Source: Clostridium carboxidivorans P7 (lineage in GTDB: Bacteria > Bacillota > Clostridia > Clostridiales > Clostridiaceae). From it: 64,000 nucleotides of DNA. The position numbers and the translations under genes were made by a program. Under the pieces are notes generated by a model that was given only the letters and a program-made list of their open reading frames with translations, searched no databases and was not told where the DNA came from. Positions 37,095 through 47,565 of the stretch are shown piece after piece (the stretch's first letter is position 1; each line of letters opens with the position of its first letter). The stretch is from NCBI RefSeq assembly GCF_001038625.1, contig NZ_CP011803.1:3596001-3660000 (forward strand), in the 5' to 3' direction.

Positions 37095-37892
37095 CTACTT
37101 AATACCAAATAACTTTTTAATTCCTGAAAAGAAACCTTCTTGGTTATCACTCAAATCCATAAAAGGTACCTTTTCTCCTACTATTCTTTTTGCTATATTT
37201 CTAAATGCTTGTCCTGCTGAAGCCTTATCATCTAAAACTATAGGCTCCCCCTTATTAGTCGAAACAGTTATATTTCTATCATCTGGAACTACTCCTATAA
37301 GTTCTATAGCTAAACTATCTAAGATATCATTTACATCCAACATATTTCCATTCTTAACCATATCATAATTTATTCTATTCACTATGAGTTGATGATTTTC
37401 CAATCCTTTAGCATCTAATTTTCCAATAACTCTATCTGAGTCCCTTACAGATGTAACTTCTGGATTTACTACAATTAGTGCTCTATCTGCGCTAACTACA
37501 GAATTTTCAAATCCCTGCTCAATTCCAGCAGGGCAATCTATGATAACATAATCAAATTCTTGTTTTAATTCTGTTATTAATTTAACCATTTGATTTGTGC
37601 TTATATCATCCTTATCTCTAGTTTGGGCTGTTGGTAAAAGATATAAATTTGGTAATCTTTTATCTCTAATAAGAGCTTGTTTTAATTTGCACTTATCTTC
37701 TATTACGTCTAACAACGTAAATACTATTCTATTTTCAAGTCCCATTAAAACATCAAGATTTCTAAGACCTGTATCCCCATCAACTACCACAACACTTTTA
37801 CCTAATGATGCAAGTCCTGTTCCAATATTAGCTGTAGTAGTAGTTTTACCTACTCCACCTTTGCCTGATGTTACTACAATAGCTTCTCCCAT
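37095..37892 (-). CDS. minD: Septum site-determining ATPase MinD
   Basis: 265 aa. Deviant Walker A GKGGVGKTTTTAN at residues 10-22, switch regions VVDGDTGLRNLD and IIDCPAGIEQGF, and a C-terminal amphipathic membrane-binding helix GFFSGIKKLFGIK. Central ATPase of the MinCDE system, between minC and minE. Confidence 0.97.
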   Translation of the reverse strand: MGEAIVVTSGKGGVGKTTTTANIGTGLASLGKSVVVVDGDTGLRNLDVLMGLENRIVFTLLDVIEDKCKLKQALIRDKRLPNLYLLPTAQTRDKDDISTNQMVKLITELKQEFDYVIIDCPAGIEQGFENSVVSADRALIVVNPEVTSVRDSDRVIGKLDAKGLENHQLIVNRINYDMVKNGNMLDVNDILDSLAIELIGVVPDDRNITVSTNKGEPIVLDDKASAGQAFRNIAKRIVGEKVPFMDLSDNQEGFFSGIKKLFGIK

Positions 37893-37949
37893 TTACACTA
37901 CCTCCATTAACTAATTTAAAATTACAAGTTATCATTTAATAACAAACCT

Positions 37950-38582
37950 TTATATAAACTTATTAGGTAAATATGGTTCTACAATTATTGTCCCTCCTTT
38001 TACTCTAGCAACCTCTGGATATTGAGGTTTATCACTGCCTTCTGGAGATCTGGTCATTACATTTGCAATTTGAAGTATTTCAGGCTGAAGATAAAAAGCT
38101 GCTACAATAGCTTTAGAATTACCTCCAAATCCTGCATGAGCATAGCCTTTTAATGCACCTAAAACTATTATGTTTCCGTCTGCATATATTTCAGAGCCTG
38201 CATTTACATCTCCAATTATAACTATATTTCCTGGGTAATTTATAATTTGACCACTTCTTACAGTACGTCTCAAAAATTTTGTACGTCCTTCATAAATTCC
38301 TGAAAAAACTTTACTACTTTTTTCGTCTTTATCTTCCATAATACAATCTTTTATTAAAAATTCTTCAAATAAAACATCCTTTAATTTTCTAAAGTCTTTT
38401 TCAGTTATATACTTAAGTTCAGTGGTTATTTTTAAAGTACACCCTTTATAAAAAATTTTACCTTTCGACAACCTCTCTGTTAAATTTTCGAGCATATCGT
38501 CGAAATCTTTAAACTTATTCATATTAATGATTGCATTTATTCCATCTCTATTGCCTTTAATTATAAGACTATTATCTCCCAT
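37950..38582 (-). CDS. minC: Septum site-determining protein MinC
   Basis: FtsZ assembly inhibitor, 210 aa. The N-terminal domain (to about 100) is followed by the beta-helix C-terminal domain with [37 protein letters not shown] and [13 protein letters not shown]. It lies 57 bp before minD. A PBP2 terminator separates it from the upstream PBP2 gene, so the min genes may have their own promoter. Confidence 0.95.
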   Translation of the reverse strand: MGDNSLIIKGNRDGINAIINMNKFKDFDDMLENLTERLSKGKIFYKGCTLKITTELKYITEKDFRKLKDVLFEEFLIKDCIMEDKDEKSSKVFSGIYEGRTKFLRRTVRSGQIINYPGNIVIIGDVNAGSEIYADGNIIVLGALKGYAHAGFGGNSKAIVAAFYLQPEILQIANVMTRSPEGSDKPQYPEVARVKGGTIIVEPYLPNKFI

Positions 38583-38674
38583 ATTAGACCTCCATAAATC
38601 TCCAAGTCACATCAATGTAATATTTCAACATTAAAATTTTAAATCCTTCTAACTAAGTCAATTTTATTTTAAAA

Positions 38675-38715
38675 AAAAGATATATACAAGCATTTTTTCC
38701 TTATATATACCTTTT
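38675..38715 (-). terminator. Terminator of PBP2 copy 1
   Basis: Stem AAAAGATATATACAAG / CTTATATATACCTTTT, fully paired in the minus-strand RNA when G-U pairs are allowed; TTTTTTTT follows. Same core as the terminators of the two other PBP2 copies. Confidence 0.8.
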
Positions 38716-38725
38716 AATTACATAT

Positions 38726-41359
38726 TCAACTTGTTTTATTAAAATATGCTTCAAAAATGTCTTTTGCTACATAAGCAGAACTAGCTCCTTGGCCTCCATC
38801 AAATACCATAACACATACAGCTATTTTAGGATTTTCTAAAGGTGCAAACCCAACATATACGGCAAAATCTGTCCTTCCGAATGTTTCTTGATCATTCAAG
38901 CTAGCTGTACCAGTCTTTCCTGCTGTCCTTATATTAAATCCTTTAAATGCTTGTGATGCAGTACCTTTTTCGTTAACAGCCTTCATTCCTGCTTTTATAG
39001 CTTCTATATTTTCAGGTTTAATCCCTGTTCTTTCTACAACTTCAGGTTTAACCTGTTCAATTACCCTTCCATCAGGATCTAAAAATTTATCTACAAGATG
39101 TACACTGTATCTGGTTCCCCCATTAGCTATAGTTGCAATGTAATTTGCTAGTTGCACAGGAGTAAATTCATCCATGCCTTGACCAATGGAAGCAAAATAC
39201 ATAGGTGCTCCTATTTTAGTTTGACTATAAGCATCTGAAACTGCTATATAGTAAATATTGCTTATTATAGAGTTGATTTGACCTTTAGTTATATTAGCAC
39301 CTTTATATTTAGGATCCTCCTCTATCAAATTATTAATTAGATTTTTATAAGTATTAGTATTAAAAGCTTTATCTCCATCCTTTATTGAATTTTGTATTTG
39401 TTTCTTTATATCATTTTTTAATTTTTTAACTTTATCAGAATCTCCACTTCTATCATATAAATCTATAGCTGTGATGCTTTTTCCTCTATCATCTACTCCA
39501 GCTTTTAACTGCTGCATGATTTTCCACAAATATGTTTGTGCATACTGATTTTTTTGTGACCAACTATTAAATACTTGACCAAAAGCTTCTGATATCTCTA
39601 TTCCTGTTGCTGGTTTTACATTGGAATTAGGATCAATTCCCAATCCAAATTTCCAAGCATATTTGGCTAATGAATCATCACCAAAAGCATTTCTTAAAAG
39701 TTTAGCTAAATGCATAAAATATGGATTACTAGACTTTTCTATAGCTCGTGTTAAATTAACCCATCCATTGGCACCATCTAATTTAAACTGTATAACATGA
39801 CCTCCTCCTATATCATATTCTCCTGTATCATCTACTCCATAGTTTGGGGTTATTACTCCACTTTCAAGACCTGCAATTGCTGTCATAGGTTTAAATGTAG
39901 ATCCTGGAGGTACTCTTGACTGAGTAGCATAGTTGAATAAAGGCTTTGGACACACATCATGGATATCTACTCTTGCAATTTTACCTTTTACACTTGTATC
40001 TATAGGAAATAACTTATTTAACACATCTTCTTCACTTTGTTCTGGAAAATAACTCATAAGCCCTATTCTTTCAATATACTGCTTTGCAAATTCATTTATA
40101 TCAGGATAATACTTTTTATAAAGCTCAGAAGATAATCCACCTGGTGCTGCAAAAGCATTTGGATCAAATCCTGGTCTGCTGGCTAATGCTATTACAGCAC
40201 CAGTATTTACATCTATAGCCACAGCTGCTGCCCTGGTAGCATTAATTGTATTAGAACCTTGTTGTTCAAGAGGATTCTCTCTTAAATATTTCATTCTTCC
40301 ATCTAATGCCTTTTCTGTAGCAGCCTGAACATCTTTATCTATGGTGAGTTGAATTGTTTGACCTGGATAAGGATCTCTACTTCCAAGTTCCTCAATTATT
40401 CTCCCATATTTATTAAGCTTTACAATTTTTCCACCTTTAGATCCCTTAAGTCTATCTTCAAAGGCACTTTCAATTCCAGACTTACCTACATAATCCGAGC
40501 TAATGTCATATCCCTTTTCTGAACATTTATCATTACTTGAATCCATCTTAGATATATATCCTAAAACTCCAGATGCTAATTCTCCATTGGGATAAATTCT
40601 CATAGGTCGTGTAGTTACATCCATGCCAGGAAAATTATTTAACATTTGAATAAATTTAAATGCAGTATCCTTCTTTATATTGTTTGCAACTACTACTGGT
40701 CTATATCCTAAAAAACTATTCATTTTCAACTCATCTTTTATTATCATAAACCTTCTCTGTTCATCTATAGAATATTTTTTATCATCAATTCCATACCTCT
40801 TCACAAGCTTGTTAAAGGTTTCTTTTGGAGTTATATTTAGTAGCTCTTCATCAACTTTTGCTTTTTCCTCATATGTAAGCTTCCCCTTCTTATCTTTATA
40901 TAATTTATTCTTTATTTCATCTGCAAATCCCCTGTCTTTTTTAAATCTTACTTCAAGTGTTCTTTTAGTTTTATCATCATCACCTCTAAATTCAAAGGTA
41001 AATGGATTTACTTTAAGTTCAAAATCATCTTTTTGGGTTTCTCCATTTTTATCAAGAATATTAAATACTTTACTCATGGTATCAAAAAAGTATTTATCAC
41101 TTTCCTCTGTTTGATTATAAACTAAAATGTAGGTTTGAGTATTTAATGCCAGTGGTAAACCATTTTTATCTAAAATATTTCCCCTTGGTGCAACCTCTGG
41201 TATTTCCCTTAATGACTTAACACTTGCTTTTTCTCTATATGTTTCACTATTGAAAACTTGCAAAGTAAATAACTTTGAAGAAATAGCAGTAAATATAATT
41301 ATCATAATCAATATCAATGCACTATAACGAGTAAATCTTCTTTCTTTTTTCTCTTTCAT
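38726..41359 (-). CDS. Penicillin-binding protein 2, copy 1
   Basis: Class B transpeptidase that crosslinks peptidoglycan with RodA; 877 aa. N-terminal membrane anchor (about 12-32), pedestal domain with REIPEVAPRGNILDKNG, then a long insert and the transpeptidase. Active-site S487 is in PPGSTFKPM, SxN in EKSSNPYFM, KTG in TAGKTGTASL. The most divergent of three tandem paralogues: its opening is KERRFTRYSALILI, and VPPGS replaces SMPGS. GAATGGTGATTTT precedes the ATG, as in the other copies. Confidence 0.92.
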   Translation of the reverse strand: MKEKKERRFTRYSALILIMIIIFTAISSKLFTLQVFNSETYREKASVKSLREIPEVAPRGNILDKNGLPLALNTQTYILVYNQTEESDKYFFDTMSKVFNILDKNGETQKDDFELKVNPFTFEFRGDDDKTKRTLEVRFKKDRGFADEIKNKLYKDKKGKLTYEEKAKVDEELLNITPKETFNKLVKRYGIDDKKYSIDEQRRFMIIKDELKMNSFLGYRPVVVANNIKKDTAFKFIQMLNNFPGMDVTTRPMRIYPNGELASGVLGYISKMDSSNDKCSEKGYDISSDYVGKSGIESAFEDRLKGSKGGKIVKLNKYGRIIEELGSRDPYPGQTIQLTIDKDVQAATEKALDGRMKYLRENPLEQQGSNTINATRAAAVAIDVNTGAVIALASRPGFDPNAFAAPGGLSSELYKKYYPDINEFAKQYIERIGLMSYFPEQSEEDVLNKLFPIDTSVKGKIARVDIHDVCPKPLFNYATQSRVPPGSTFKPMTAIAGLESGVITPNYGVDDTGEYDIGGGHVIQFKLDGANGWVNLTRAIEKSSNPYFMHLAKLLRNAFGDDSLAKYAWKFGLGIDPNSNVKPATGIEISEAFGQVFNSWSQKNQYAQTYLWKIMQQLKAGVDDRGKSITAIDLYDRSGDSDKVKKLKNDIKKQIQNSIKDGDKAFNTNTYKNLINNLIEEDPKYKGANITKGQINSIISNIYYIAVSDAYSQTKIGAPMYFASIGQGMDEFTPVQLANYIATIANGGTRYSVHLVDKFLDPDGRVIEQVKPEVVERTGIKPENIEAIKAGMKAVNEKGTASQAFKGFNIRTAGKTGTASLNDQETFGRTDFAVYVGFAPLENPKIAVCVMVFDGGQGASSAYVAKDIFEAYFNKTS

Positions 41360-41474
41360 AAAATCACCATTCTTTTAAATTTTACAAAGCTATTAATACA
41401 TGAATATATAAATATCCTAATATGTATAATGCTTCAATGTTAATAATTAAATTCCTGGTAATTTTTAATAGAAC

Positions 41475-41514
41475 AAAAGACATATACAAGTATTTCTCCT
41501 TGTATATGTCTTTT
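41475..41514 (-). terminator. Terminator of PBP2 copy 2
   Basis: Perfect 16-bp stem AAAAGACATATACAAG / CTTGTATATGTCTTTT with an 8-nt loop. Confidence 0.85.
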
Positions 41515-41564
41515 TATAACTATTAACTCTATTTTAATTTTGAATAGATATACTGCTTAAACTA

Positions 41565-44222
41565 CTAATTATTATTGTTATTGCTATTAGTATTATTACT
41601 GCTTGTTTTGAAATATGCTTCATACATACTTCTTGCAACATAAGCTGCTCCACTACCATGACCGCCATCATATATCATAACACATACAGCTATTTTAGGG
41701 GTATCTGAAGGTGCAAATCCAACATAAACTGCTGTATCTGTTCTTCCAAAGCTTTGAGCATCATTTGATATAGTTGCTGTACCTGTTTTTCCTGCTGTCT
41801 GTATAGTGAAACCTTTAAATGCCTCTGCTGCAGTACCCTTTTCATTAACTGCATTCATTCCAGCTTTAACTGCATCCAAAGTTTCCTTTTTAACCCCTGT
41901 TTTTTCTGCAACTTCAGGCTTAACCTGCTCAATTAGCTTTCCATCAGCATCTAAAAACTTATCTACAATATGCACACTATATCTTGTTCCACCATTAGCA
42001 ATAGTTGCAATATAGTTTGCTAATTGAACTGGAGTAAATGCATCTATGCCTTGTCCTATGGAAGCATCATACATACTAAATCCTGCTCTAATCTGGCTGT
42101 TGGCATCAGAAACTGTTACATTATAAATAATATTTACTACAGCTTTTATTTCTTTATCACTTATATTTTTATCCTTATACTGATGATCTTCTTGTATTAA
42201 ATTGTTAATTAAACTTGTATAAGTATCCTTACTAAAAGCTTTATCTCCATCCTTTATTGAGTTCTGTATCTGAGTCTTTATATCACTTTTTATTTTTTTA
42301 ACCTTACTTGAATCTCCATCTCTATCATATATATCTATAGAAGTACACTTATTTCCTTTATCATCTGATCCAGCTTTTAATACTTCCTCAGTTTTCCACA
42401 AATATGTTTGGGCATAACTATTTTTTAAAGACCAAAGATTAAATACTTGGCCAAAGGCTTCTGGTATTTCTAATCCTGTAGATTTTTTAGAATTAGAAGT
42501 AGGATCTGCTCCTAATCCAAATCTCCATGCATATTTAGCAAGAATATCATCATCATATGCATTTCTAAGCATTTTACCTACAGTCATAAAATATGGATTA
42601 CTGGATTTTTCTATAGCCCTTGCTAAATCTACCCACCCATTTGCACCATCATCTCTAAAATATACTCTTCCAGCCTCTCCGCCACCTTTATCAAAGTACA
42701 TTTCATCATCTACACCAAAATCTGGATTTATTACTCCAGTTTCAAGACCTGCAATTGCTGTCATCATTTTGAAAGTAGATCCTGGCATAGATCTTGATTG
42801 AGTAGCATAATTAAATAATGGCTTTGGTAACGTATCTTTAAGATCCTTTCTTATTGTTTTGCCTTTTACACTTGTATCCACAGGAAACAATTTATTTAAT
42901 GTGTCTTCTTCATTTTCTCCTGCGATACCCATTCTTTCAATGTAGTTTTTTCCTTCATCAGCTACATCTGGATAATACTGTTTATAAAGATCGGAAGATA
43001 ATCCACCTGGTGCTGCAAAAGCATTAGGATCAAAACCTGGTTTGCTGACTAGTGCTATTACAGCACCAGTATTTACATCTATAGCTACAGCTGCTCCTCT
43101 TGTAGCATTAACTGTATAAGAGCTGCCCTGTGAAGGATTCTCCCTGAGTTCCTTCATCTTTTGATCTAATGCATCTTCTGTAGCTTTTTGTACATCTTTA
43201 TCTATTGTAAGCTGTATAGTTTGTCCTGGATAAGGATCTCTTTTTCCAAGTTCCTCAATTTTTCTTCCTTGTTTGTTAAGTTTTGCAATTTCTCCACCTT
43301 TAGATCCCTTAAGCCTGTCCTCAAAAGCACCTTCAATTCCAGATTGACCTATATAATCTGTACTAACATCATATCCTTTTTCCGTATACTTATCATCATT
43401 TGAACCTATTTTAGATATATATCCTAAAACAGCAGATGCTAATTCTCCATTTGGATAGCTTCTCATAGGTTCTCTAGTTACATCTATACCAGGCAACACA
43501 TTTAACATTTGATAAAATTTAAATGCAGTTTCCTGCTTTATATTAGTTGCAACTACTGCTGGTTTATATACAGAAAAAGTATTCATTTTTAATGTATCTT
43601 TTATTATCATAAATCTTCTCTGCTCATCTACAGAGTATTTTTTATCGTCAATTTTATATAGCTCCACGAGCTTCTTAAAGGTTTCTTCTGGTGTTATTTT
43701 AAGAAGTTCCTCATCAACTTTTGCTTTTTCTGCCTCTGTAAGCTTATCTTTTTTATTTTTATATAGCTTATTTTTCATTTTATCTGCAAAGCCTCTATCT
43801 GTTTTAAACTTTATTTCAAGTGCTCTTTTAGTTTTGTCATCATCACCCCTAAACTGAAAACTATATGGATTTATCTTAAGTTCAAAATCATCTTTTTGGT
43901 TTTCTCCACTTTTATCGAGAATATCAAATACCTTACTCATAGTATCAAAAAAATGTTTATCGCTTTCATCTGTTTGATTATAAACTAACGTATAAGTTTG
44001 AACACTTTTGGCTAATACCGAGCCATTTTTATCTAAAATATTTCCCCTTGGTGCAGCCTCTGGTATTTCCCTTATGGACTTATTATTTGCTTTTTCACTG
44101 TAGAATTCACCTTCAAGAATTTGAAGAAAAAATAGTCTTCCAGCAATAGCAGTAAATATAATTATCATAATTACTATTAAAGCAGTATAACGAGTAAATT
44201 TTCTTTCTTTGTTATCCTCCAT
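41565..44222 (-). CDS. Penicillin-binding protein 2, copy 2
   Basis: 885 aa from ATG 44222 (MEDNKERKFTRYTALIV); the longer frame lacks a ribosome binding site. Same architecture as its neighbours, with anchor, pedestal and transpeptidase. S482 of STFK lies in SMPGSTFKMM, SxN in EKSSNPYFM and KTG in TAGKTGTATI, so it should be active. It ends in a poly-Asn tail (SSNNTNSNNNNN). By eye it is much closer to copy 3 than to copy 1, and probably the product of the later duplication. Confidence 0.92.
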   Translation of the reverse strand: MEDNKERKFTRYTALIVIMIIIFTAIAGRLFFLQILEGEFYSEKANNKSIREIPEAAPRGNILDKNGSVLAKSVQTYTLVYNQTDESDKHFFDTMSKVFDILDKSGENQKDDFELKINPYSFQFRGDDDKTKRALEIKFKTDRGFADKMKNKLYKNKKDKLTEAEKAKVDEELLKITPEETFKKLVELYKIDDKKYSVDEQRRFMIIKDTLKMNTFSVYKPAVVATNIKQETAFKFYQMLNVLPGIDVTREPMRSYPNGELASAVLGYISKIGSNDDKYTEKGYDVSTDYIGQSGIEGAFEDRLKGSKGGEIAKLNKQGRKIEELGKRDPYPGQTIQLTIDKDVQKATEDALDQKMKELRENPSQGSSYTVNATRGAAVAIDVNTGAVIALVSKPGFDPNAFAAPGGLSSDLYKQYYPDVADEGKNYIERMGIAGENEEDTLNKLFPVDTSVKGKTIRKDLKDTLPKPLFNYATQSRSMPGSTFKMMTAIAGLETGVINPDFGVDDEMYFDKGGGEAGRVYFRDDGANGWVDLARAIEKSSNPYFMTVGKMLRNAYDDDILAKYAWRFGLGADPTSNSKKSTGLEIPEAFGQVFNLWSLKNSYAQTYLWKTEEVLKAGSDDKGNKCTSIDIYDRDGDSSKVKKIKSDIKTQIQNSIKDGDKAFSKDTYTSLINNLIQEDHQYKDKNISDKEIKAVVNIIYNVTVSDANSQIRAGFSMYDASIGQGIDAFTPVQLANYIATIANGGTRYSVHIVDKFLDADGKLIEQVKPEVAEKTGVKKETLDAVKAGMNAVNEKGTAAEAFKGFTIQTAGKTGTATISNDAQSFGRTDTAVYVGFAPSDTPKIAVCVMIYDGGHGSGAAYVARSMYEAYFKTSSNNTNSNNNNN

Positions 44223-44321
44223 GAAATCACCATTCCCAAAAATTCTATTATATATAATTAATACCACAATATTCATAATAATTCAATATAAGGTATTAAG
44301 TTGCTTTTAAACTAAAAATAA

Positions 44322-44363
44322 AAAAGATATATACAATCATTGTTTTGATTGTATATATCTTTT
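44322..44363 (-). terminator. Terminator of PBP2 copy 3
   Basis: Perfect 18-bp stem AAAAGATATATACAATCA / TGATTGTATATATCTTTT with a 6-nt loop; T run on the minus side. Confidence 0.85.
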
Positions 44364-44380
44364 ATTCATTTAATATTATT

Positions 44381-47047
44381 TTAATTTTGTGCAGATGTGT
44401 CGGTTTTCGAAGTATTACTGCTGCCTACTTTGAAATATGATTCATACATACTTCTTGCAACATAAGCTGCTCCACTACCATGGCCACCATCATACAACAT
44501 AACACATACAGCTATTTGAGGTTTATCTGAAGGTGCAAATCCAACATATACTGCTGTATCTGTTCTTCCAAAGCTTTCTTGATCATTAGCTATAGTAGCT
44601 GTACCTGTTTTTCCTGCTGTTGGTATAGTGAAACCTTTAAATGCCTCTGCTGCAGTACCTTTTTCATTAACTGCATTCATTCCAGCTTTAACTGCATCTA
44701 AAGTTTCCTGCTTAACACCTGTTTTTTCGGCAACTTCAGGTTTAACCTGCTCAATTAGTTTCCCATTAGCATCTAAAAACTTATCTACAAGATGAACACT
44801 ATATCTTGTTCCACCGTTAGCAATAGTTGCAATATAGTTCGCTATTTGAACTGGAGTAAATGCATTTATACCTTGTCCTATAGAAGCATCATACATACTA
44901 AATCCTGCCCTAATCTGGCTGTTAGCATCTGAAACTGCTACATAATAAATGGCGTTTATTATGGACTTCATTTCCTTGTCACTTACATTTTTATCCTTAT
45001 ATTGCGGATCTTCCTGTACTAAATTATTAATTAAACTCTTATAAGTATCCTTGTTAAAAGCTTTATCGCCATCCTTTATGGCACTTTGTATCTGCTTCTT
45101 TATGTCACTTTTTATACTCTTAACCTTACTTGAATCTCCATCTCTATCGTACAAATCTATAGATGTAAAATTATTTCCTCTATCATCTGATCCAGCTTTT
45201 AGCTTCTCCATAGTTGTCCATAAATACGTTTGAGAATAAGTATTTTTCAAAGACCAACTGTTAAATACTTGTCCAAAGGCTTCTGGTATCTCTAGTCCTG
45301 TAGATTTTTTAGAATTGGAAGTTGGATCAGCTCCTAAGCCAAATTTCCATGCATATTTGGCAAGAATATCATCACCATATGCATTTCTAAGCATTTTACC
45401 TACAGTCATAAAATATGGGTTACTAGATTTTTCTATAGCTCTTGCTAAATCTACCCACCCATTTGGTCCATCATTTGTAAAATATACTCTTCCAGCTTTT
45501 CCGCCACCTTTATCAAAGTACATTTCATCATCAACACCAAAATCTGGAGTTATTACACCACTTTCAAGACCTGCAATTGCTGTCATCATTTTGAAAGTAG
45601 ATCCCGGCATAGATCTTGATTGAGTTGCATAATTAAATAATGGTTTTGGTAATATATCTTTAGCATCCTGTCTTACTGTTTTACCTTTTACGCTTTTATC
45701 TACAGGAAACAATTTATTTAATGTATCTTCTTCACTGCCACCTGAAATACCCATGTTTTCAATATACCGCTTACCAGCTTCTGCTATATCAGGATAGTAC
45801 GTATTATATAAATCAGAAGATAGTCCACCTGGTGCTGCAAAAGCATTTGGATCAAATCCTGGTCTGCTGGCTAGTGCTACTACAGCACCAGTATTTACAT
45901 CTATAGCTACAGCTGCTCCTCTAGTAGCATTAGCTGTATAAGATCCCTGCTGTTCAGCAGGATTTGCTCTTAAATATTTCATCCTGTCATCTAATGCCTT
46001 TTCTGTAGCTGCCTGAACATCTTTATCTATAGTAAGTTGAATTGTTTGACCTGGATAAGGATCCCTTTTTCCAAGCTCCTCAAGTATTCTTCCCTGCTTA
46101 TTAAGTTTTACAATTTTTCCACCTTTAGATCCCTTAAGCCTGTCCTCAAAAGTACCTTCAATTCCAGACTTACCTACATAATCTGTGCTAGCGTCATAAC
46201 CCTTTTCTGTATATTTATCATCATTTGAATCTATTTTAGATATATATCCCAGAACATCAGATGCTAACTCTCCATTTTCATAAGTTCTCATAGGTTGTGT
46301 AGTTACATCTATACCAGGAAACTCATTTAACATCTGATAAAATTTAAATGCGGTCTCCTTTTTTATATTAGTTGCAACTACTGCTGGCTTATATCCAGAA
46401 AAACTATTCATTTTTAATGTATCTTTTATTATCATAAATCTTCTCTGCTCATCTACAGAGTATTTTTTATCATCAATTTTATATTGCTTTACAAGCTTCT
46501 TAAAGGTTTCTTCTGGTGTTATTTTAAGAAGTTCTTCATCAACTTTTGCTTTTTCCGCCTCTGTAAGCTTATCTTTTTTATTTTTATATAGCTTATTTTT
46601 TATTTCGTCTGCAAACCCTCTATCTGTTTTAAACTTTATTTCAAGCATCCTTTTAGTTTTGTCATCATCGCCTCTAAACTGAAAACTATATGGATTTACT
46701 TTAAGTTCAAAATCATCTTTTTGAGTTTCTCCATTTTTATCAAGAACATCAAACACCTTACTCATAGTATCAAAAAAGTGCTTGTCACTTTCATCTGTTT
46801 GATTGTAAGCTAAAATATAAATTAAATTACTTGAAGCTAGTATGGATCCATTTTTATCTAAAATTTTTCCTCTTGGTGCAGCTTCTGGTATCTCTCTTAT
46901 GGACTTGTTATTTGCTTTTTCACTATATGATTCACCATCAAGAATTTGAAGAAAAAATAGTCTTCCAGCAATAGCAGTAAATATAATTACCATGATTACT
47001 ATTAAAGCAGTATAACGAGTAAACTTTCTTTCTTTCTTACCTTCCAT
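44381..47047 (-). CDS. Penicillin-binding protein 2, copy 3
   Basis: 888 aa, first of the three in transcription order and directly after mreD (15 bp), so this is the position of the single PBP2 in related clostridia. Membrane anchor about residues 12-31, pedestal with REIPEAAPRGKILDKNG, transpeptidase with S483 in SMPGSTFKMM, SSN and KTGTATI. GGAATGGTGATTTA lies before the ATG. It is co-transcribed with mreBCD and ends at its own terminator. Confidence 0.93.
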   Translation of the reverse strand: MEGKKERKFTRYTALIVIMVIIFTAIAGRLFFLQILDGESYSEKANNKSIREIPEAAPRGKILDKNGSILASSNLIYILAYNQTDESDKHFFDTMSKVFDVLDKNGETQKDDFELKVNPYSFQFRGDDDKTKRMLEIKFKTDRGFADEIKNKLYKNKKDKLTEAEKAKVDEELLKITPEETFKKLVKQYKIDDKKYSVDEQRRFMIIKDTLKMNSFSGYKPAVVATNIKKETAFKFYQMLNEFPGIDVTTQPMRTYENGELASDVLGYISKIDSNDDKYTEKGYDASTDYVGKSGIEGTFEDRLKGSKGGKIVKLNKQGRILEELGKRDPYPGQTIQLTIDKDVQAATEKALDDRMKYLRANPAEQQGSYTANATRGAAVAIDVNTGAVVALASRPGFDPNAFAAPGGLSSDLYNTYYPDIAEAGKRYIENMGISGGSEEDTLNKLFPVDKSVKGKTVRQDAKDILPKPLFNYATQSRSMPGSTFKMMTAIAGLESGVITPDFGVDDEMYFDKGGGKAGRVYFTNDGPNGWVDLARAIEKSSNPYFMTVGKMLRNAYGDDILAKYAWKFGLGADPTSNSKKSTGLEIPEAFGQVFNSWSLKNTYSQTYLWTTMEKLKAGSDDRGNNFTSIDLYDRDGDSSKVKSIKSDIKKQIQSAIKDGDKAFNKDTYKSLINNLVQEDPQYKDKNVSDKEMKSIINAIYYVAVSDANSQIRAGFSMYDASIGQGINAFTPVQIANYIATIANGGTRYSVHLVDKFLDANGKLIEQVKPEVAEKTGVKQETLDAVKAGMNAVNEKGTAAEAFKGFTIPTAGKTGTATIANDQESFGRTDTAVYVGFAPSDKPQIAVCVMLYDGGHGSGAAYVARSMYESYFKVGSSNTSKTDTSAQN

Positions 47048-47062
47048 TAAATCACCATTCCT

Positions 47063-47554
47063 CTAAAACTTCCATCTTCGCTGCATATATTGCTTTTCAC
47101 ACAGTCTGTAAATTCTCTTATACATTATAATACTTATAACCATAGCATAAAGACTTATAAAAAATATACTGCTTATATCTGTATATATTTTATTTAAGTA
47201 TAATATTGAAACCAACATTAACCCTTTCAAAAGAGTTAATAAAAAACACGATCCTATAGGAATCATACTCTTTTCCTTAAATATATTTTCACCTATGAAT
47301 CCTGCTATTACACATATAATCATATTAGTAAATGTATTTACTCCAAACCCATTTATAAAATATGAATCCTGAAGTATACCACAAAAGACTCCGAGCCATA
47401 AACCTTCCCATTTCCCATTTACAATAGAATAACATATACAGAATACTAAAAGTAAGCTAGGATATATGGTTCTAATAGCTAAAAATGGCATAACTACATT
47501 ATCTAACATGAAAAATAAAATTGATAAAAGAAATAGAACTAATATTTTTCTCAT
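47063..47554 (-). CDS. mreD: Rod shape-determining protein MreD
   Basis: 163-aa membrane protein of the elongasome with five hydrophobic segments and the family-like LWLGVFCGILQDSYFINGFGVNTF stretch split around residue 55-77. Low similarity is normal for MreD; the identification rests on size, hydrophobicity and position between mreC (11 bp) and the PBP2 gene. Confidence 0.9.
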   Translation of the reverse strand: MRKILVLFLLSILFFMLDNVVMPFLAIRTIYPSLLLVFCICYSIVNGKWEGLWLGVFCGILQDSYFINGFGVNTFTNMIICVIAGFIGENIFKEKSMIPIGSCFLLTLLKGLMLVSILYLNKIYTDISSIFFISLYAMVISIIMYKRIYRLCEKQYMQRRWKF

Positions 47555-47565
47555 TTTATATCACC

